From: an uncultured Pelagibacteraceae bacterium
GTDB taxonomy: Bacteria > Pseudomonadota > Alphaproteobacteria > Pelagibacterales > Pelagibacteraceae
Assembly (NCBI GenBank): GCA_902604005.1
Contig: CACKXH010000006.1
Location: 1-36,257 of the forward strand
DNA length: 36,257 nt
Reading direction: 5' to 3'
Shown here: positions 7,958-17,274 of the stretch, one piece after another
Numbering within the stretch: position 1 is the stretch's first letter
Layout: each line of letters starts with the position of its first letter
Position numbers and translations under genes: made by a program
The notes under the pieces: generated by a model
The model's database searches: none
Seen by the model: the letters and a program-made list of their open reading frames with translations, nothing else
What the model was told of the DNA's origin: nothing

Positions 7958-9116
7958 AAAGGACCCCATTCATACTATTCTCATACATAATTTTCATATC
8001 ATTGAGAGTTAACTTTTTTGGATTAGTTATTGTTGATGGATCTGATAAAGCCATTTTGGACAATCTTTCGATATCAAAATCTTTTTCTGAAATTATTTCA
8101 GATAAGCTGTGAGGTATATTCAATTTTTTTCTTAGATCTAAAACCCAATTAATAAATTCATCAAATGACTCATTTTTAAATTCTAAGTGATTACATATTT
8201 TTAAAATTTTTTTTTCAATGACATCCTTATTAAAAGTTAAAACATAAGGCATAAAAATAGCATTGGATAGACCATGGTGTACGTTGTTTAAAGCATTAAT
8301 TGGATGACTTAGAGAATGAATTGCACCAAGACCTTTTTGAAATGCAGTAGATCCCATACAGGCTGCTGCCAACATATTCATTCTGGCTTCTAAATTTGAT
8401 CCATTATTAACAGCTTCAATTAAATATTTATCAATTAGTCGAATTCCTTCCAACGCAATTCCATCAGCCATCGGATGGAAGCTTGGAGAGCAATATGCTT
8501 CTAAGTTATGAGCTAAAGCATCCATTCCAGTAGCCGCCGTCAGATTTTTTGGTAAATCAATTGTTAAAGTAGGATCTAAAATTACAATTGATGGTAAAAA
8601 TTTAGGATGGAATATAATCTTTTTCAAACCAGCTTCCTCATCTAATATTACAGATGCTCTACCAGTTTCAGATCCAGTTCCAGCAGTTGTTGGTATTGCA
8701 ATAATTGGAGAAATTTTTTCAGAATTAGCTTTAGTCCAATTGTCACCTATATCTTCAAAATCCCATAAAGGTAAAGTTTGAGGTACCATGAAAGCTATAG
8801 CTTTGCCAACGTCTAAAGAACTTCCACCTCCTACGGCAATTACACCATCACAACTATTTTTTTTATAAAAATCTACACCATCCATAACGTTCGTACCAGT
8901 TGGGTTTCCTCTTATATTAGAAAATATTTTACAGTTTAAATTTTTGGTTTTAAGATCTGATAAAATATTTTTAATTATTTCAGAAGTTGAAAAAGCTTCA
9001 TCGGTAACTAACAAAGGTCTGTTAATAGATAGATTTTTACATGCAGAAGCAAGCTCTCTAATCCTATTTTTGCCAATCCAAATAGAAGTTGGATAATTCC
9101 AGTTTATATTGTTCAT
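7947..9116 (-). CDS. Iron-containing alcohol dehydrogenase
   Basis: Group III, Fe-dependent, NAD(P)-linked alcohol dehydrogenase of 389 residues. The nucleotide-binding motif GVIAVGGGSSLDVGKA lies at residues 91-106 and IPTTAGTGSETG at about 141-152. The four metal ligands are present with FucO-like spacing: Asp199 and His203 in GMDALAHNLEAY, His267 in GAIHSLSHP, and His281 in NVHHG. Substrate is not predictable. In SAR11, an enzyme of this family has been linked to oxidation of methanol and other short alcohols in one-carbon metabolism (published work recalled, not checked). It is the last gene of the - strand cluster, 19 bp after the nuclease gene, and overlaps the permease tail to tail by 11 bp. 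Confidence 0.94.
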   Translation of the reverse strand: MNNINWNYPTSIWIGKNRIRELASACKNLSINRPLLVTDEAFSTSEIIKNILSDLKTKNLNCKIFSNIRGNPTGTNVMDGVDFYKKNSCDGVIAVGGGSSLDVGKAIAFMVPQTLPLWDFEDIGDNWTKANSEKISPIIAIPTTAGTGSETGRASVILDEEAGLKKIIFHPKFLPSIVILDPTLTIDLPKNLTAATGMDALAHNLEAYCSPSFHPMADGIALEGIRLIDKYLIEAVNNGSNLEARMNMLAAACMGSTAFQKGLGAIHSLSHPINALNNVHHGLSNAIFMPYVLTFNKDVIEKKILKICNHLEFKNESFDEFINWVLDLRKKLNIPHSLSEIISEKDFDIERLSKMALSDPSTITNPKKLTLNDMKIMYENSMNGVLFNC

Positions 9117-9135
9117 TTAAAATTACACAATTATA

Positions 9136-9663
9136 TTATTTTTTTTTTCGCCAATTCCAAGGTTTATCGAATGTTCCCTTCCATAGACCTAATTTATTTT
9201 TTTTTGCAATATTTTCTTCAGCAATATATCTTTTTGAGTATTTTTTATAAGCTATTGCATAACCATTCAGAACCATCCATGAATTAATATTAGTTTTATC
9301 TTTAAAACATTCTGCAATAAACCTTTTATATCTATCCTTTCCATTGATTTTACATGTAACTAATTTGTTATTAATCATATTTTTAAGTTTATTACTTGCA
9401 ACTTTTCCGCAAGGGTAGTCTTTATTTAATATAATAAAAGATAAAGACAAATAAGGTTTTTGACAATATTGTTTAACTTCAGGCGCATCTATACCATAAA
9501 ATCGAATTTTATTAGAATCTATCCAAATAGTATCTCCATCAATAACTTTTGCTATCCCAGATATAATCTTAATTTCTTTAGATTTAACATCATTATAGGT
9601 TAAAAAGAAAAATATTAGACAGATACTAATAACTAAAAAGAGTTTTATTTTGTTTAAAAACAT
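9136..9663 (-). CDS. Secreted or membrane-anchored thermonuclease-family protein (SNase-like)
   Basis: Staphylococcal-nuclease-fold protein of 175 residues. An N-terminal hydrophobic segment (residues about 7-23, LFLVISICLIFFFL) is a signal peptide or membrane anchor, so the nuclease acts outside the cytoplasm. The catalytic pattern is present: VIDGDTIWI, then IRFYGIDAPEVKQYC (the R, D and E of the SNase site) and DRYKRFIAECF (second Arg). Four Cys (QYC, YPCG, TCKI, ECF) could form disulfides. The start ATG lies within the last codons of the MATE gene (38-bp overlap). A role in using external DNA or RNA as a phosphate or nucleoside source is inferred. Confidence 0.88.
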   Translation of the reverse strand: MFLNKIKLFLVISICLIFFFLTYNDVKSKEIKIISGIAKVIDGDTIWIDSNKIRFYGIDAPEVKQYCQKPYLSLSFIILNKDYPCGKVASNKLKNMINNKLVTCKINGKDRYKRFIAECFKDKTNINSWMVLNGYAIAYKKYSKRYIAEENIAKKNKLGLWKGTFDKPWNWRKKK

Positions 9664-10996
9664 TATTTAAAAAATAACCAATAAATATTAATACAGCAAT
9701 ACCCATTGCCCAATTTGTAGCCATGATTGTGTAGAATATATCTTCATATTCCCCCCCTCTAATATTAATCACGTACCATAAACTTAAAAAAGGAAACGCA
9801 GTCAATCTTAGAATGCTTAAATAAAGACTATAAAGAGGTTTTTTTACAGCTTGAAATACTGCTGTAGTAATAAAGAACACGGGATAAATTGGTCCAATTA
9901 ATGCTGCAATTTTTAAATAAATAGCTCCACTCATAACTGCTTCTTGGTTGTCGGTAAATATAGAAACAAAAAATTCAGCACCAAAAAATATTATTAATCC
10001 AGCAATTGCCATGAATGAAGAACCAAATAATAGCGCCTTGGTGTAAAGTTCTCTAATTCTATCATAAGCTTTAGCACCAAAATTTTGTCCACCAATAGAA
10101 AGGACTGCTGTATTTAATCCAATAACTGGCAGTAAAAAAACTTGTTCGACTCTTAATGCTGCTCCATAACCAGCGGTAGCTAGATCACCAAATTGACCAA
10201 TAAAATATAGAATATTGAAAATACCTACACCAATAAATAACATACTGAACATAACGGGGACTGCTTGTGTTGTTAAAGGTTTTAAATATTCAAATTTAGG
10301 AATAAAACATTTTAATTTCAAATACTCTCTAATTTTACAATCATTAACTTTATAAGCTAAATAAATTGTTCCAATTAATTGTGAAATCACCGTTGCTATA
10401 GCAAGTCCTGCTATACCAAACCCAGGTATAAATCCATATCCCCATATAAAAAGAGGATTTAAAAAAATGTTTAGAAAAAAACTAAAGATTAAAACATTTC
10501 TATAACTTTTTGTGTCGCCTTGGGCATTTAAAGTTCCATTTAATGAAATTTGTATCAATACAATAAAAGTTCCATAAAAAATGATATCTAAATATTCTCT
10601 TGTTAAAGCTATACTTTCTGCATCAGATCCCATAACTCCCAGCAAATAATTTGAAGCATTCAAACCAAATAAAGTTACAAATATTGATACAATAAAAGCA
10701 AAAATTAGAGATTGAGCAATATACATGGAAGCAACTCTTACTTTTTTTTCACCTATTGAATTACCAATTAAAGCATTTGTTGCAGCACCTAAACCAACAC
10801 CAACAGCAATGATAGTAAAATAAATTGGAAATGATTTTGCTATAGCTCCTATAGCTTCTGCAGAAATTCTACCAGCAAACCAAGTATCAACTAGATTATA
10901 AAAAGTCTGAAATAATGAGCCAACACTTGCTGGTACAGTAACTTTTCTAAGTAGTGCCCAAATTGGATCTTTAGTTAGTTTTATTGATTTCGACAA
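9626..10996 (-). CDS. MATE-family efflux transporter
   Basis: Inner-membrane multidrug and toxic compound extrusion protein with about 12 predicted helices over 456 residues. The N-terminus WALLRKVTVPASVGSLFQTF and NLVDTWFAGRISAEAIGAIA is the MatE domain pattern, and a second copy begins near GVGIFNILYFIGQFG. Substrate and coupling ion (Na+ or H+) cannot be told from sequence. The start is TTG at 10996, supported by an AAGGA site; no in-frame ATG occurs until far inside the first domain. It begins 8 bp after trhO and overlaps the nuclease gene at its 3' end. Confidence 0.92.
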   Translation of the reverse strand: MSKSIKLTKDPIWALLRKVTVPASVGSLFQTFYNLVDTWFAGRISAEAIGAIAKSFPIYFTIIAVGVGLGAATNALIGNSIGEKKVRVASMYIAQSLIFAFIVSIFVTLFGLNASNYLLGVMGSDAESIALTREYLDIIFYGTFIVLIQISLNGTLNAQGDTKSYRNVLIFSFFLNIFLNPLFIWGYGFIPGFGIAGLAIATVISQLIGTIYLAYKVNDCKIREYLKLKCFIPKFEYLKPLTTQAVPVMFSMLFIGVGIFNILYFIGQFGDLATAGYGAALRVEQVFLLPVIGLNTAVLSIGGQNFGAKAYDRIRELYTKALLFGSSFMAIAGLIIFFGAEFFVSIFTDNQEAVMSGAIYLKIAALIGPIYPVFFITTAVFQAVKKPLYSLYLSILRLTAFPFLSLWYVINIRGGEYEDIFYTIMATNWAMGIAVLIFIGYFLNNVFKQNKTLFSY

Positions 10997-11001
10997 AGTT
11001 A

Positions 11002-11006
11002 TCCTT
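11002..11006 (-). promoter_or_regulatory. Shine-Dalgarno deciding the TTG start of the MATE gene
   Basis: On the - strand AAGGA is followed by five bases and then TTG (10996-10994). The site overlaps the stop codon of trhO, so translation is likely reinitiated or coupled. It supports TTG as the true start in the absence of a nearby ATG. Confidence 0.6.
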
Positions 11007-11913
11007 ATTTAAATTCTTTTTGAAAAATATGTTTTTTTCCAGATTGCTTGGCTTTGTATATCTGACTTTGTCTCATTCTAAAACGTGATTTTTGAGTTTC
11101 TGTTAATTTATCATGGCAATTTGAACAAGAAACACCCTCTTCGTACTTATTTGATTTTTTATCTTTAGGAGATAAAGGCATTCTACAACCACTACACATA
11201 GAATATGAGCCTATCTTTAATCCATGTTTCAAACTAATTCTATTATCAAAAACAAAACACTCACCTTTCCACAAACTTTCTTTTTTTTTAATCTTTTTAA
11301 GATAGTTTAGAATACCACCATTTAATTGGTAAATATTTTTAAATCCTTTATTTTTTAAATAAACAGAAGTTTTTTCACAACGTATTCCACCAGTACAAAA
11401 CATTGCTACTGGTTTATTTTTTTTAAGCTTATTTAAATACTTAGGAAAATCTCTGAAATTATTTACATTTGGATTTACTGATCTTTTAAAAGTTCCAACC
11501 TTATATTCAAAAGGTTTTCTAGTATCAATTATGTGAGTATCTTTATTCTTAATTAGCTTGTTCCATTCTTTTGGCTCTAAATGTGTTTCCATGTTTCTCT
11601 CATTAAAATTGATAGTTAAATTCATTGGAACAATTTCTTTTTTAATCTTAACTTTAGGCTTATGAAAGGGCTGAAATTTTGACTTAGACTCATTGCTACT
11701 ATCAAATTGTTTAAATGAGAATAAAAATTTCAGTTTTTTGATAGTTTTATTAATATCTTTAATACTACCAGAAATAGTGCCATTTAATCCCTCTTTAGCA
11801 ATGATTATGGTTCCTCTAATATGATTTGAAATAATGAATTTCTGTAAAAAATCTTTGTTTTTTTTTAAAGATTTAACCTTTACGAATTTATAAAAGCCAA
11901 AAACTTTAAACAT
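11005..11913 (-). CDS. trhO: tRNA uridine(34) hydroxylase, rhodanese-like (TrhO/YceA)
   Basis: O2-dependent enzyme that hydroxylates U34 of certain tRNAs at C5, the first step to 5-methoxyuridine-type wobble bases. The 302-residue protein has an N-terminal acylphosphatase-like domain (IIAKEGLNGTISGS) and a rhodanese domain from about residue 110 (THIIDTRKPFEYKVGTF). The active-site loop MFCTGGIRCEKT has Cys173 and Cys179. A C-terminal zinc-binding region has SMCSGCRMPL and GVSCSNCHD, typical of the family. The start codon overlaps the O-methyltransferase stop (TAATG), so the two are translationally coupled. Confidence 0.94.
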   Translation of the reverse strand: MFKVFGFYKFVKVKSLKKNKDFLQKFIISNHIRGTIIIAKEGLNGTISGSIKDINKTIKKLKFLFSFKQFDSSNESKSKFQPFHKPKVKIKKEIVPMNLTINFNERNMETHLEPKEWNKLIKNKDTHIIDTRKPFEYKVGTFKRSVNPNVNNFRDFPKYLNKLKKNKPVAMFCTGGIRCEKTSVYLKNKGFKNIYQLNGGILNYLKKIKKKESLWKGECFVFDNRISLKHGLKIGSYSMCSGCRMPLSPKDKKSNKYEEGVSCSNCHDKLTETQKSRFRMRQSQIYKAKQSGKKHIFQKEFK

Positions 11914-12563
11914 TATAAAACCCTACAAACAGTCATTCCATCTCCTAATGGAATAATGATTTGCTCTACTCTTTTATCTTCAAATACAAATTTATTAAAT
12001 TCTCTAATACTTGTGGTAAATTTATCATTATTTTTTTCATCAGCCACTTCACCATGCCATAAAACGTTATCAATAATAATTAGCCCACCTTTGTTGAGCA
12101 GTTGTAAGGATTTTTCATAATATGACTTATAATTCATTTTATCCGCATCAATAAAAATCATATCAAATTTATTATTTTTTAATTCTTTCAAACTTTCAAG
12201 GGCAGGTTTAATTATTGTTTGAATTTTATGTTCTTGATTAGCCTTTTTAAAAAAATCTTGTGCTATTTTGTTTGTCTCTTGATTTTTATCAAGAGCAATT
12301 AACTTCCCATCATCAGGTAAGGCAAGTGAAATTGTAATAGCACTAAGTCCCGTAAAAGTTCCAATTTCAAGAACACTTTTTATATTTGAAACTTTTATAA
12401 TTAGGTGAAGAAAATGACATTGAGTAGGATCGATCTGCATTCTTTTGATATCGCCTAAAGTTTTATTATAATCAATTATCTCTTGTTGAATTGGATGTAA
12501 ATTTAATCCAAAATCATTTATATAATTTTGTAACTTTTCTGTAATATCAAGGTTTGCACCCAT
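11913..12563 (-). CDS. SAM-dependent O-methyltransferase (caffeoyl-CoA OMT / TrmR-like family)
   Basis: Class I methyltransferase of 216 residues with the OMT family-3 pattern. Motif I VLEIGTFTGLSAITISLAL lies at about 64-82, the acidic residue after strand 2 is in LIALDKNQE, and the metal/substrate motif MIFIDADKMNYKSYYE is followed by IIIDNVLWHGEVAD. In some bacteria relatives (TrmR) methylate 5-hydroxyuridine-34 of tRNA to 5-methoxyuridine. The adjacent, coupled trhO makes exactly that hydroxylated precursor, so this gene may complete the same wobble modification. That assignment is inferred from family and neighbourhood. It follows gatB by 1 bp. Confidence 0.88.
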   Translation of the reverse strand: MGANLDITEKLQNYINDFGLNLHPIQQEIIDYNKTLGDIKRMQIDPTQCHFLHLIIKVSNIKSVLEIGTFTGLSAITISLALPDDGKLIALDKNQETNKIAQDFFKKANQEHKIQTIIKPALESLKELKNNKFDMIFIDADKMNYKSYYEKSLQLLNKGGLIIIDNVLWHGEVADEKNNDKFTTSIREFNKFVFEDKRVEQIIIPLGDGMTVCRVL

Positions 12564-12564
12564 T

Positions 12565-14043
12565 CTACTGAAGTTTTTTCTTTAAAATCTCATTTATAAG
12601 TTGAGGATTTGCTTTACCACCAGAAGCTTTCATAGCTTGACCAACAAAGAAACCGAATAATTTTTCCTTACCTGACTTATACTCAATAGCCTTTTCTCTA
12701 TTATCATTAATTATTTTATCAATTAAAACTTCAATCGCTTTTGGATCACTTTGTTGTTTTAATCCTTTTTCCTCAACAATTTTTTGAGGATCTTTATCTC
12801 CATCTAACATTAGTTCAAACACAGTCTTTGCTATTTTTCCTGAAATTGTTCCGTTCTTTATTAAATTAACTAATATAGCTAAATTCTTTGCACTTACTGG
12901 ACTTTGAGAAATTTCTAAGTTTTTATTATTTAAAACTGCAAATAATTCACCTGTGATCCAATTAACTGCTAATTTCATATCTTTGTTTTTACCCATTTTA
13001 GCTACAACTTCTTCAAAGTATTTTGCTGTTTCAATATCTGAGACTAAGATTGTTGCCTCATATGGTGACAACTTAAATTCATCAATAAATCTTTTCTTTT
13101 TATCGTCTGGTAATTCTGGGATATCGCTTTTAAGCTGATTAATAAATTCATCAGAAACCTTTAGGGGTAATAAATCGGGATCTGGAAAATATCTATAATC
13201 ATGTGCATCTTCTTTTGATCTCATCGATCTTGTTTCATTTTTTTTAGTGTCAAATAATCTTGTCTCTTGATCAATTGATTTACCTTCTTCGATTAAATCA
13301 ACCTGTCTATTTGCTTCATATTGAATAGCCATTTGCATAAATTTAATAGAATTTACATTTTTAATTTCACACCTTGTTCCAAATTCTTTTGAGCCTTTTG
13401 CTCTTACAGAAACATTTACATCTGCTCTTAAAGATCCTTCTTGCATATTGCCATCACATGTACCTAAATATCTCATTATTGATCTTAGTTTTTTAATATA
13501 TGCACTTACTTCATCAGGAGATCTAAGGTCTGGTTTGCTTACAATTTCCATTAAAGCCACCCCTGATCTATTAAGATCTACAAAAGTATTTTGAGGATCA
13601 AGATCATGAATACTTTTTCCTGCATCTTGTTCTAAATGTAACCTCTCAATACCAACTTCTTTTTGTCCATCAGGCATGTCTAAGATGACTTTACCTTCAC
13701 CTACTATAGGATCTTTAAATTGAGAAATCTGATATCCTTGAGGTAAATCTGCATAAAAATAATTTTTTCTATCAAATACTGAACGTTTATTAATTTTTGC
13801 ATTAAGACCAATTCCAGTTTTAATCGCTTGCTTAACACAAAATTCATTGATTACAGGTAACATTCCTGGAAATGCAGCATCAACTAAACTTACTTGTGTA
13901 TTTGGTTCAGCTCCGAACTTAGTAGCTGAAGCAGAAAAAAGTTTTGACTCAGATAACACTTGGGCATGAACTTCTAAACCAATTACAACTTCATATTGAT
14001 TATCTTTTCGATTTATCAAATACTCTGAATTATTTTTGCTCAT
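12565..14043 (-). CDS. gatB: Asp-tRNA(Asn)/Glu-tRNA(Gln) amidotransferase subunit B
   Basis: Subunit B of GatCAB, which activates and amidates mischarged Glu-tRNA(Gln) and/or Asp-tRNA(Asn). The N-terminal cradle domain ([15 protein letters not shown], then [20 protein letters not shown]) holds the kinase site. The middle includes [15 protein letters not shown] and [19 protein letters not shown], and a C-terminal YqeY/tail domain ends [24 protein letters not shown] chose the ATG at 14043 because it makes a 4-bp ATGA overlap with the gatA stop. A TTG four codons upstream (14055) would lie within gatA. About 492 residues, normal length. Confidence 0.96.
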   Translation of the reverse strand: MSKNNSEYLINRKDNQYEVVIGLEVHAQVLSESKLFSASATKFGAEPNTQVSLVDAAFPGMLPVINEFCVKQAIKTGIGLNAKINKRSVFDRKNYFYADLPQGYQISQFKDPIVGEGKVILDMPDGQKEVGIERLHLEQDAGKSIHDLDPQNTFVDLNRSGVALMEIVSKPDLRSPDEVSAYIKKLRSIMRYLGTCDGNMQEGSLRADVNVSVRAKGSKEFGTRCEIKNVNSIKFMQMAIQYEANRQVDLIEEGKSIDQETRLFDTKKNETRSMRSKEDAHDYRYFPDPDLLPLKVSDEFINQLKSDIPELPDDKKKRFIDEFKLSPYEATILVSDIETAKYFEEVVAKMGKNKDMKLAVNWITGELFAVLNNKNLEISQSPVSAKNLAILVNLIKNGTISGKIAKTVFELMLDGDKDPQKIVEEKGLKQQSDPKAIEVLIDKIINDNREKAIEYKSGKEKLFGFFVGQAMKASGGKANPQLINEILKKKLQ

Positions 14044-15497
14044 TTGATCCACCAATCTGTAATATTATTTTTAAAATCTATCTTTTCTTCCATAGCATAT
14101 GCTATATTTAATATATTTTGTTCATCAAAAGCCTTACCAATAATTTGTAAACCTAAAGGATATCCTTTTGAGTCATGACCTGCTGGAATTGATATACCTG
14201 GCAGTCCTGCCAAATTAACTGGAACTGTAAATATATCATTAAGATACATTGAAACTGGATCATTTGTTTTTTCACCTATTTTAAATGCTGAACTAGGAGT
14301 AGACGGTGTTAAAATTGCGTCAACTTTTTTATATGCTTCATCAAAATCATTTTTAATAAGTTTTCTTACTCTTTGAGCTTTTAGATAATATGCATCATAA
14401 TAACCAGATGATAAAACATAAGTACCAATCATAATTCTTCTTTGAACTTCAGCACCGAAACCTTCTGATCTTGTCTTTTCATACATATCAATTAGATTTT
14501 CACCTTTAGCTCTAAATCCATACTTAACACCATCATATCTTGCTAGGTTTGAAGATGCTTCAGCAGGAGCAACAATATAATAAGCTGGTAAAGCATAATT
14601 GGTATGAGGGAGTGAAATATCTATAGTTTCAGCTCCACAATCTTTGACATATTGAATTCCTTTTTGCCAAAGATCTTCAATTTCTTTTGGCATTCCATCA
14701 ACTCTATATTCTTTTGGTATCCCAATTTTTTTTCCTTTTATATTATTAGTAAGTTCTTTACTGTATTGATTTCTTTTAAAATCTATTGAAGTGGAATCTT
14801 TTGGATCATAACTACTAATTATCTCTTGTAGTAAAGCACAATCTTTAACAGTTTGTGCCATTGGTCCTGCTTGATCTAATGATGATGCAAAAGCAACAAT
14901 TCCATAGCGTGAGCAGCTTCCATAAGTAGGTTTTAATCCAACTGTTCCTGTAAAAGAAGCAGGTTGCCTTATTGAACCACCAGTATCAGTTCCAATTGTA
15001 ATTGGTGTTAATTGTCCAGCCACTGCTGAAGCAGACCCACCTGATGAACCACCTGGAACTAAGTTTTTATCAATTGGATTTTGCACGTTACCAAAAAAAC
15101 TAGTTTCATTAGATGAACCCATTGCAAATTCATCACAATTTAGTTTACCTAAAAGTATTGCACCTTCTTTCCAAATATTGTCCGTTACTGTTGATTCATA
15201 TGTTGGTACAAAATTATTTAAAATTTTACTACCAGCAGTTGTTTTAATATCTTTTGTACAAAATAAATCTTTTACTGCCATTGGAACACCTGGCAATTTT
15301 AAATCTAAATTAGGTTTTTGATCAAATTTTTTTGCTTTTTCCAAAGCTGATGTAAAGTCATCAGTAATATATGCATTTAGTTCTTTAGATTTTTCAGATC
15401 TTTCAATAAATGCTTTAGTAACATCAGTTGAAGACAGTTTTTTATCTTTAATATTTTCAACTAATTCTGTAAGAGATTGTTTTGTTATATCTGACAT
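14040..15497 (-). CDS. gatA: Asp/Glu-tRNA amidotransferase subunit A
   Basis: Glutaminase subunit of GatCAB, an amidase-signature enzyme that releases ammonia from glutamine and channels it to GatB. The Ser-cisSer-Lys triad is visible: Lys76 in [10 protein letters not shown], Ser151 in [13 protein letters not shown], and nucleophile Ser175 in [13 protein letters not shown]. At 485 residues it is full length. Start ATG overlaps the gatC stop by 1 bp (TAATG) and its stop overlaps the gatB start by 4 bp, so the three subunits are translationally coupled in the order C-A-B. Confidence 0.97.
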   Translation of the reverse strand: MSDITKQSLTELVENIKDKKLSSTDVTKAFIERSEKSKELNAYITDDFTSALEKAKKFDQKPNLDLKLPGVPMAVKDLFCTKDIKTTAGSKILNNFVPTYESTVTDNIWKEGAILLGKLNCDEFAMGSSNETSFFGNVQNPIDKNLVPGGSSGGSASAVAGQLTPITIGTDTGGSIRQPASFTGTVGLKPTYGSCSRYGIVAFASSLDQAGPMAQTVKDCALLQEIISSYDPKDSTSIDFKRNQYSKELTNNIKGKKIGIPKEYRVDGMPKEIEDLWQKGIQYVKDCGAETIDISLPHTNYALPAYYIVAPAEASSNLARYDGVKYGFRAKGENLIDMYEKTRSEGFGAEVQRRIMIGTYVLSSGYYDAYYLKAQRVRKLIKNDFDEAYKKVDAILTPSTPSSAFKIGEKTNDPVSMYLNDIFTVPVNLAGLPGISIPAGHDSKGYPLGLQIIGKAFDEQNILNIAYAMEEKIDFKNNITDWWIK

Positions 15498-15784
15498 TAC
15501 TCTATCACCTTTGGTACAACAAAATAATCTTCATTATCTTGAGGAGAATTTTTAACTATTTGTTCTCTAATATTTTTACTTTTAACCTCGTCAGGCCTTA
15601 GTTTTAATGTTGTTTCAGCTACAGAAGTTAAAGGTTCAACATTGTCTGTTTTTAATTCATTAAGTTTTTCAATAAAATCAAAAATTGAATTTAAATCACC
15701 AGCTAATTTTTCAGCTTTTTTTTCATCAACTGAAATTCTTGATAATTTAGAGATATGTTTTATTGTTTTAAGATCTATACTCAT
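15497..15784 (-). CDS. gatC: Asp/Glu-tRNA amidotransferase subunit C
   Basis: Small stabilising subunit that wraps around GatA in the GatCAB complex. At 95 residues it has the family pattern: IKHISKLSRISVDEKKAEKL near the start, the amphipathic FDFIEKLNELKTDNVEPLTSV, then LRPDEV, and a C-terminal DYFVVPKVIE. It opens the - strand operon gatC-gatA-gatB-OMT-trhO-MATE-nuclease-FeADH, which is divergent from ruvX across a 50-bp gap. Confidence 0.95.
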   Translation of the reverse strand: MSIDLKTIKHISKLSRISVDEKKAEKLAGDLNSIFDFIEKLNELKTDNVEPLTSVAETTLKLRPDEVKSKNIREQIVKNSPQDNEDYFVVPKVIE

Positions 15785-15834
15785 ATGCTATTTAAATATG
15801 ACGCAAACTACCATTTAAGTTTAAAATATACAAT
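15785..15834. promoter_or_regulatory. Divergent intergenic region gatC / ruvX (candidate promoters, not resolved)
   Basis: Both flanking operons read outward from this 50-bp AT-rich gap, so it must hold, or lie next to, the promoters for gatCAB and ruvX-pyrBC. I see TATA-rich hexamers on both strands (for example TATACA at 15827 on +), but none is paired with a convincing -35 at 16-18 bp, and the ruvX one sits too close to the ATG. The functional assignment rests on geometry only. Confidence 0.35.
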
Positions 15835-16290
15835 ATGATCACTTTGGAAGAATTTAAAAAAAAACACTCAGATAAGTGTAGATTAATCGGTTTAGACCTA
15901 GGTTCTAAAAGAATCGGTATATCTATATGTGATGAAAAACAATTAATTGCTACCCCTTTAAAAACAATAAACAGAAACACTCTAAATGAATTAATTAATG
16001 AACTTAGAGTGATCATTGATGAAAATAATATTAGAGGAATCGTAATTGGAAATCCGTTAAATATGGATGGTTCATCAGGTAGATCAGCACAATCAGTAAA
16101 GGACACGTCTCAAAAAATTGAGGAAAACATAAATATACCTATTTGTCTATGGGATGAAAGGTTATCAACAGTTGGTGCTTTTAACCTATCTAGTCAATTA
16201 GATATTAATGTGAGTAAAAGAGAAAAGAAAATTGATGAAAATGCAGCTGCTTTTATATTGCAAGGAGCAATAGATTTTTTAAATAATTAA
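15835..16290 (+). CDS. ruvX: Holliday-junction resolvase-like / pre-16S rRNA nuclease YqgF (RuvX)
   Basis: RNase H-fold nuclease of the YqgF family. In E. coli this family processes the 5' end of pre-16S rRNA; it was earlier proposed as a Holliday junction resolvase. The three family blocks are present: LIGLDLGSKRIGISICDE with the first catalytic Asp, IVIGNPLNMDGSSGRSA, and the WDERLST motif followed by DENAAAFILQGAIDFL with the last Asp. Length is 151 residues. It heads the + strand run leading to pyrB. Confidence 0.93.
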   Translation: MITLEEFKKKHSDKCRLIGLDLGSKRIGISICDEKQLIATPLKTINRNTLNELINELRVIIDENNIRGIVIGNPLNMDGSSGRSAQSVKDTSQKIEENINIPICLWDERLSTVGAFNLSSQLDINVSKREKKIDENAAAFILQGAIDFLNN

Positions 16291-16293
16291 TAC

Positions 16294-16322
16294 TTGCTAT
16301 TGTAGACATTTATAGTTATAGA
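16294..16322 (+). promoter_or_regulatory. Possible weak promoter for pyrB
   Basis: TTGCTA (16294-16299) and TATAGA (16317-16322) are separated by 17 bp. Each matches the sigma-70 consensus at four of six positions. A transcript would start only a few bases before the pyrB ATG at 16333. In DNA this AT-rich such matches arise by chance, so I give it low weight. Confidence 0.25.
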
Positions 16323-16332
16323 GTTGGTTTTA

Positions 16333-17274
16333 ATGGCAATAAAAACAGATAAAGCTATTAAAATTTCCCAAAAACACTTGTTAGGTATCCAAGATTTATC
16401 AATTAATGATGTTAATTTGATACTTGATGAAGCACACGCGTTTATAAAAGTTAATCAAAGTAAAAATAAAAAAATAGATGTTTTGAGGGGAAAGACTCAA
16501 ATCAATTTATTCTTTGAGCCTTCTACTAGAACACAAAGTTCATTTGAATTAGCTGGAAAAAGACTTGGAGCAGACGTTATGTCTATGAACATAAGTAACT
16601 CTGCAATTAAAAAAGGTGAAACATTAATCGATACAGCTATGACTTTAAATGCGATGCATCCAGATATTATTGTTATTAGACATCAAGACTCTGGAGCTTG
16701 TAACTTACTTTCACAAAAAGTAAATTGTGCGGTGCTAAATGCTGGTGATGGAAGAAGAGAGCACCCTACTCAAGCCCTTTTAGATGCTTTAACAATTATA
16801 ACTCGAAAAAATAAAATTGAAGGATTGAAAATTGCAATATGTGGAGACATTCTACATTCAAGAGTAGCAAGATCAAATATTTATCTTCTCAATATGCTTG
16901 GAGCTGAAGTAAATATAATTGCTCCAACAAATCTTATGCCGAAAGAAATTGAAAAATTTGGTATTAATACTTTTACTGATATGAAAAAAGGATTGAAAGA
17001 TTGTGATATCGTCATGATGCTAAGATTGCAAAATGAAAGAATGACAAGTTCATATCTTTCATCAAATAGAGAGTATTATGAATATTACGGTTTAACTCCT
17101 GATAAACTTGAGCATGCTAAATCTGATGCATTAATTATGCACCCTGGACCAATGAATAGAGGTATAGAAATAGATACAATATTAGCAGATGACATAAATA
17201 AAAGCGTAATTAAAGAACAAGTTGAACTAGGTGTAGCTGTAAGAATGGCTTGTTTAAAGATATTTTGTACATGA
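16333..17274 (+). CDS. pyrB: Aspartate carbamoyltransferase catalytic subunit
   Basis: Transfers the carbamoyl group to aspartate, the committed step of pyrimidine synthesis. The carbamoyl-phosphate loop [20 protein letters not shown], the [13 protein letters not shown] lysine loop, the [14 protein letters not shown] active-site helix, and MMLRLQNER plus [11 protein letters not shown] are all present. I start at ATG 16333 (MAIKTDKA); a TTG at 16324 is in frame but less likely. No regulatory chain (pyrI) is nearby. The stop overlaps the next gene by 4 bp (ATGA). In Pseudomonas-like enzymes PyrB is assembled with a dihydroorotase-like partner encoded next to it, which is the case here. Confidence 0.96.
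   Translation: MAIKTDKAIKISQKHLLGIQDLSINDVNLILDEAHAFIKVNQSKNKKIDVLRGKTQINLFFEPSTRTQSSFELAGKRLGADVMSMNISNSAIKKGETLIDTAMTLNAMHPDIIVIRHQDSGACNLLSQKVNCAVLNAGDGRREHPTQALLDALTIITRKNKIEGLKIAICGDILHSRVARSNIYLLNMLGAEVNIIAPTNLMPKEIEKFGINTFTDMKKGLKDCDIVMMLRLQNERMTSSYLSSNREYYEYYGLTPDKLEHAKSDALIMHPGPMNRGIEIDTILADDINKSVIKEQVELGVAVRMACLKIFCT

Noticed and set aside
12565-14055. TTG at 14055 as the gatB start
   Set aside because: The ATG at 14043 gives the common ATGA overlap with gatA; the TTG lies further inside gatA with no added conserved sequence.
15827-15834. TATACAAT directly before the ruvX ATG, with a similar TATACAA before panC (24360-24366), as a shared -10 element
   Set aside because: A -10 there would start transcription inside the coding region. 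Both are easily chance matches in such AT-rich DNA and no -35 is found.
15792-16106. 104-codon - strand ORF across the gatC/ruvX gap
   Set aside because: Mostly antisense to ruvX, which has all its family motifs; no start signal or recognisable protein.
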